Under the pieces are notes generated by a model. The model searched no databases, was not told where the DNA came from, and worked only from the letters and a program-made list of their open reading frames with translations. A DNA stretch of 7,870 nucleotides from Gemmatimonadota bacterium (GTDB lineage Bacteria > Gemmatimonadota > Gemmatimonadetes > Gemmatimonadales > GWC2-71-9): positions 1 through 7,870 of the forward strand of contig JANYAG010000103.1 of NCBI GenBank assembly GCA_025361465.1, read 5' to 3'. The stretch's first letter is position 1; each line of letters starts with the position of its first letter. Of this stretch, positions 5,209 through 7,870 are shown piece by piece. The position numbers and the translations under genes were made by a program.

Positions 5209-7197
5209 GTGACGACTCCTTCTGCGCCGATCGATTCCGCCGCCGCCTGGGCCGTGATCAACTCCGTTCGCGTGCTGTCGATGGACGCCGTCGAACAAGC
5301 CCAGTCCGGTCATCCCGGAACCCCCATGGCCCTCGCGCCGGCCGCCTACGTCCTCTGGCGTCATCATCTCAAGCATGCAGCCCACGCGCCCCATTGGCCT
5401 GATCGGGACCGGTTCGTCCTGTCGTGCGGCCACGCCTCGATGCTGCTCTACTCGATGCTGCACCTGTCGGGATATGACCTGTCGCTCGAGGACATCAAGC
5501 AGTTTCGGCAGTGGGGATCGAAGACGCCCGGCCATCCCGAGCGTGGCCACACCGCCGGTGTCGAGACCACCACGGGCCCCCTCGGCCAGGGCATCGGCAA
5601 CGCCGTCGGGATGGCGATGGCCGAGCGGCTGCTCGCGGCGCAGTACAATCGCCCCGGGCTCGAGATCGTCAACCACCGCACCTGGGTGTTCGCTTCCGAT
5701 GGCGACATGATGGAAGGAGTCGCGAGCGAAGCATCATCGCTCGCGGGCCACCTGCAGCTGGGCAAGCTGACCGTGGTCTATGACGACAATCGCATCACCA
5801 TCGACGGAACGACCGACCTTTCCTTTACCGATGATGTGGGCAAGCGCTACGAAGCGTATGGCTGGCGGGTGCTGCATATCGATGATGGCAACGACCTCGA
5901 GGCCATCGACGCCGCGCTCACCGATGCCGGCAGCCAGAGCGAGCGGCCGACGCTGATCGTGCTGCGCACCATCATCGCCGACCCGGCACCGACCAAGCGC
6001 AACACCTCTGCGGCCCATGGCGCCCCGCTCGGCAAGGACGAGATCGCCAAGACCAAGGCGATCCTCGGTTGGCCATCAGATCCCTTCCACGTGGCCCCCG
6101 AGGCCTACACCGAGATGCAGCCGCTGCTCGCACAGGGAGACGCCTTCGTCTCAGCGTGGGAAGCGCGCCTGGCACGGCACCCTGACGCGGCGGCGTTCCG
6201 CGCCCAGATCGAGGGTACGCTGCCTGCCGGGTGGGACAAGGGACTTCCCGATCTCTCAACCGAATCACTTGCCTCACGCCAGGCCTCGCAGAAGGCGCTC
6301 GCAGTGCTCGCCGCGTCGGTGCCCGGCATGGCTGGCGGCTCGGCCGACTTGGGCGGCAGCAACGGCACCAACATCAGCGTGGGCGAGGTGTTCACACCCT
6401 CGAATGCCGGCCCGCGCATCCATTGGGGCGTGCGGGAGCACGGCATGGCCTCGGCGATGAACGGCATGGCTGCCCACGGTGGTGTGCGGCCGTATGGCGC
6501 GACGTTCCTGGTCTTCCTCGATTACTGCAAGCCATCGGCACGGCTGGCCGCCCTGATGAAGCTGGCGCCGATCTACATCTTCAGTCACGACTCGATCGGC
6601 GTGGGCGAGGATGGCCCGACGCACCAGCCGATCGAGCACCTTGCGATGTTGCGCGGCATTCCGGGCATGGTGACCCTGCGCCCGGCCGACGCGGCGGAGA
6701 CTCTTGAAGCGTGGCGGGCGGGGATCAACCACACCGACGGCCCGACCACGCTGATCCTCACGCGCCAGAAGCTCCCGGCGCTGGCGCGCACGGCCGACCC
6801 GGTCAGTGCCACGGCGCGGGGTGGCTACATCCTGCGCGAACCGGCGACCGCGCCACGCGCCATCGTCATGGCGACAGGTTCAGAGGTGTCGCTCGCCGTG
6901 AAGGCGGCGGAAGCACTCGATGCGGAAGGGACACCGACGCGCGTCGTCTCGCTGCCGTCGTGGGAGCTGTTCGCCCAACAGGATGCGGCATGGCGTGACC
7001 GCGTCCTGCCTCCGGCAATCACCGCCAGGGTATCGGTCGAGGCCGCGAGCACCTTTGGCTGGTTGCGCTGGGTTGGCGAGCGTGGCCGGGTGATCGGCAT
7101 CGACCACTTCGGTGCATCCGCCCCGGCCGAAACGCTGTTCAAGGAGTTCGGACTCACGCCGGAGCGGATCGCCGACGCGGTCCGTTCACTGGCCTGA
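5209..7197 (+). CDS. tkt: Transketolase
   Basis: 662 residues, the usual family length, from a GTG start; only a weak GAGA tract (5202-5205) precedes it. It moves two-carbon ketol units between sugar phosphates in the non-oxidative pentose phosphate and Calvin-type pathways, using thiamine diphosphate and a divalent metal, in the cytoplasm. Visible motifs are: SGHPG (33-37), CGHAS (73-77), TPGHPE (106-111) and TTGPLGQG (121-128). The cofactor motif is SDGDMMEG (163-170) with metal ligand D164 and partner N194, a common SDG variant of GDG. AHGAPLG (269-275) follows. The pyrimidine-binding domain has GGSADLGGSN (376-385), GVREHGM (407-413, catalytic E410) and GEDGPTHQPIE (466-476). The C-terminal domain has GASAPAETLFKEFG (635-648). 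All expected residues are present, so it should be active. It is followed 14 bases later by the transaldolase gene. Confidence 0.97.
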   Translation: MTTPSAPIDSAAAWAVINSVRVLSMDAVEQAQSGHPGTPMALAPAAYVLWRHHLKHAAHAPHWPDRDRFVLSCGHASMLLYSMLHLSGYDLSLEDIKQFRQWGSKTPGHPERGHTAGVETTTGPLGQGIGNAVGMAMAERLLAAQYNRPGLEIVNHRTWVFASDGDMMEGVASEASSLAGHLQLGKLTVVYDDNRITIDGTTDLSFTDDVGKRYEAYGWRVLHIDDGNDLEAIDAALTDAGSQSERPTLIVLRTIIADPAPTKRNTSAAHGAPLGKDEIAKTKAILGWPSDPFHVAPEAYTEMQPLLAQGDAFVSAWEARLARHPDAAAFRAQIEGTLPAGWDKGLPDLSTESLASRQASQKALAVLAASVPGMAGGSADLGGSNGTNISVGEVFTPSNAGPRIHWGVREHGMASAMNGMAAHGGVRPYGATFLVFLDYCKPSARLAALMKLAPIYIFSHDSIGVGEDGPTHQPIEHLAMLRGIPGMVTLRPADAAETLEAWRAGINHTDGPTTLILTRQKLPALARTADPVSATARGGYILREPATAPRAIVMATGSEVSLAVKAAEALDAEGTPTRVVSLPSWELFAQQDAAWRDRVLPPAITARVSVEAASTFGWLRWVGERGRVIGIDHFGASAPAETLFKEFGLTPERIADAVRSLA

Positions 7198-7201
7198 TCA
7201 C

Positions 7202-7205
7202 GGAG
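7202..7205 (+). promoter_or_regulatory. Ribosome binding site of the transaldolase gene
   Basis: GGAG in the 14-base gap after the tkt stop, 6 bases before the ATG at 7212. With no room for a promoter, tal is expected to be translated from the tkt transcript. Confidence 0.65.
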
Positions 7206-7211
7206 TCAGCG

Positions 7212-7870
7212 ATGACCAATCCGCTTGTCCAGCTCGGCGCGCTCGGCCAGAGTCCCTGGTACGACTTCATCACCCGCGACCTGGTGCGCTCGGGTGAGTT
7301 GGCGCGGCTGGTGCGCGAGAACGGCGTCCGGGGGATGACCAGCAATCCCACGATCTTCGAGAAGGCGATCGCGGGGAGCGGCGACTACGACGCCGACATT
7401 CGCACCCTCACCGAAAGCGGCGAGACCCCGGCCGAAGTTGCCGAGTCGCTGATGGTGGCGGACGTCCAGGCGGCGTGCACGGTGTTTCGCCCGGTGTACG
7501 AAGCGAGCGGGCGCGGCGACGGAACGGTGTCGATCGAAGTCTCCCCGACGCTGGCAAACGACAGTGAAGGGACGATCAGTGCCGCGGAGCGGCTCTGGCG
7601 CCGGGTGAGCCGGCCGAATGTGATGATCAAGATCCCGGGCACCCTCGCCGGCTTGCCGGCGATCACCCACTGCCTCGGCCAGGGGATCAACGTCAACGTC
7701 ACGCTGCTCTTCTCGGTCGAGCGCTATCGAATGGTGATCGACGCCTTTCTCGCCGGCCTGGAGCAGCGGGTCGGGAGCGGGGCCGAGATTACCCACCTCC
7801 ATTCGGTGGCGAGCTTCTTCGTGAGCCGGGTCGATGGGCAGACCGATGCGGCCCTTGCCAGTGCCGGTGA
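7212..7870 (+). CDS. tal: Transaldolase, N-terminal part (runs off the window); possibly a transaldolase/glucose-6-phosphate isomerase fusion
   Basis: 219 complete codons are present with no stop. Transaldolase moves a dihydroxyacetone unit between sugar phosphates through a Schiff base. Seen here are: the start GQSPWYDFITRDLVRSGEL (12-30) with D18 as the conserved acid, TSNPTIFEKAI (43-53), VSPTLANDSEGTISAA, and NVMIKIPGTLAGLPAI (136-151), in which K140 is the Schiff-base lysine. INVNVTLLFS (159-168) and SVASFFVSRVD (198-208) follow, with S201 and R206 as the likely phosphate contacts. The GQS-x-W-x-D-x-I-x-RDL opening is like the longer actinobacterial-type TalB group, which includes Tal-Pgi fusions; whether a Pgi domain follows cannot be seen. 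It lies directly behind tkt, so both non-oxidative pentose phosphate enzymes should be made together. Confidence 0.93.
   Translation, partial: MTNPLVQLGALGQSPWYDFITRDLVRSGELARLVRENGVRGMTSNPTIFEKAIAGSGDYDADIRTLTESGETPAEVAESLMVADVQAACTVFRPVYEASGRGDGTVSIEVSPTLANDSEGTISAAERLWRRVSRPNVMIKIPGTLAGLPAITHCLGQGINVNVTLLFSVERYRMVIDAFLAGLEQRVGSGAEITHLHSVASFFVSRVDGQTDAALASAG

Overview
The window is high-GC bacterial chromosome, with sampled 60-base rows of about 67-73% G+C in most genes. Gene content and protein style fit a soil- or sediment-type member of the Gemmatimonadota or a similar group. This includes a GT-C transferase with a GYWSPLYP loop, a transaldolase of the kind often fused to glucose-6-phosphate isomerase, and small glycine-zipper exported proteins. 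The assignment is an inference from protein character, not a phylogenetic result. I see no tRNA, rRNA, CRISPR array, insertion sequence or phage gene.

Left part (1-1765). The window opens with the last 46 codons of sucA (2-oxoglutarate dehydrogenase E1), on the + strand. A near-perfect inverted repeat overlaps its stop codon and separates it from two minus-strand genes. These encode a cysteine-rich lipoprotein with a calcium-loop motif and a Vps62-like body, and then a small exported protein with two glycine-rich membrane segments. A sampled part of the lipoprotein gene has clearly lower G+C (two counted rows at 50%), so this pair may be accessory.

Middle (1766-3459). A stand-alone HNH endonuclease gene (GTG start) is followed by a G-tract hairpin. 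Upstream of it, on the same strand, lies a tail-anchored protein-kinase-fold protein in which every catalytic motif is replaced (a pseudokinase). The 115-base gap between the pseudokinase and the next gene is a divergent promoter region. Promoter-like elements in it sit so close to both ATGs that both transcripts may be leaderless or nearly so.

Right part (3460-7870, all +). A GT-C-type membrane glycosyltransferase is followed by transketolase (GTG start). Fourteen bases further on comes the 5' two thirds or so of a transaldolase domain, which runs off the window. tkt and tal form a non-oxidative pentose phosphate unit. Together with sucA they are housekeeping central carbon genes; the genes between them are accessory or envelope-related. 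The best candidates for something undescribed are the divergent pseudokinase/GT-C pair and the low-GC lipoprotein/glycine-zipper pair.
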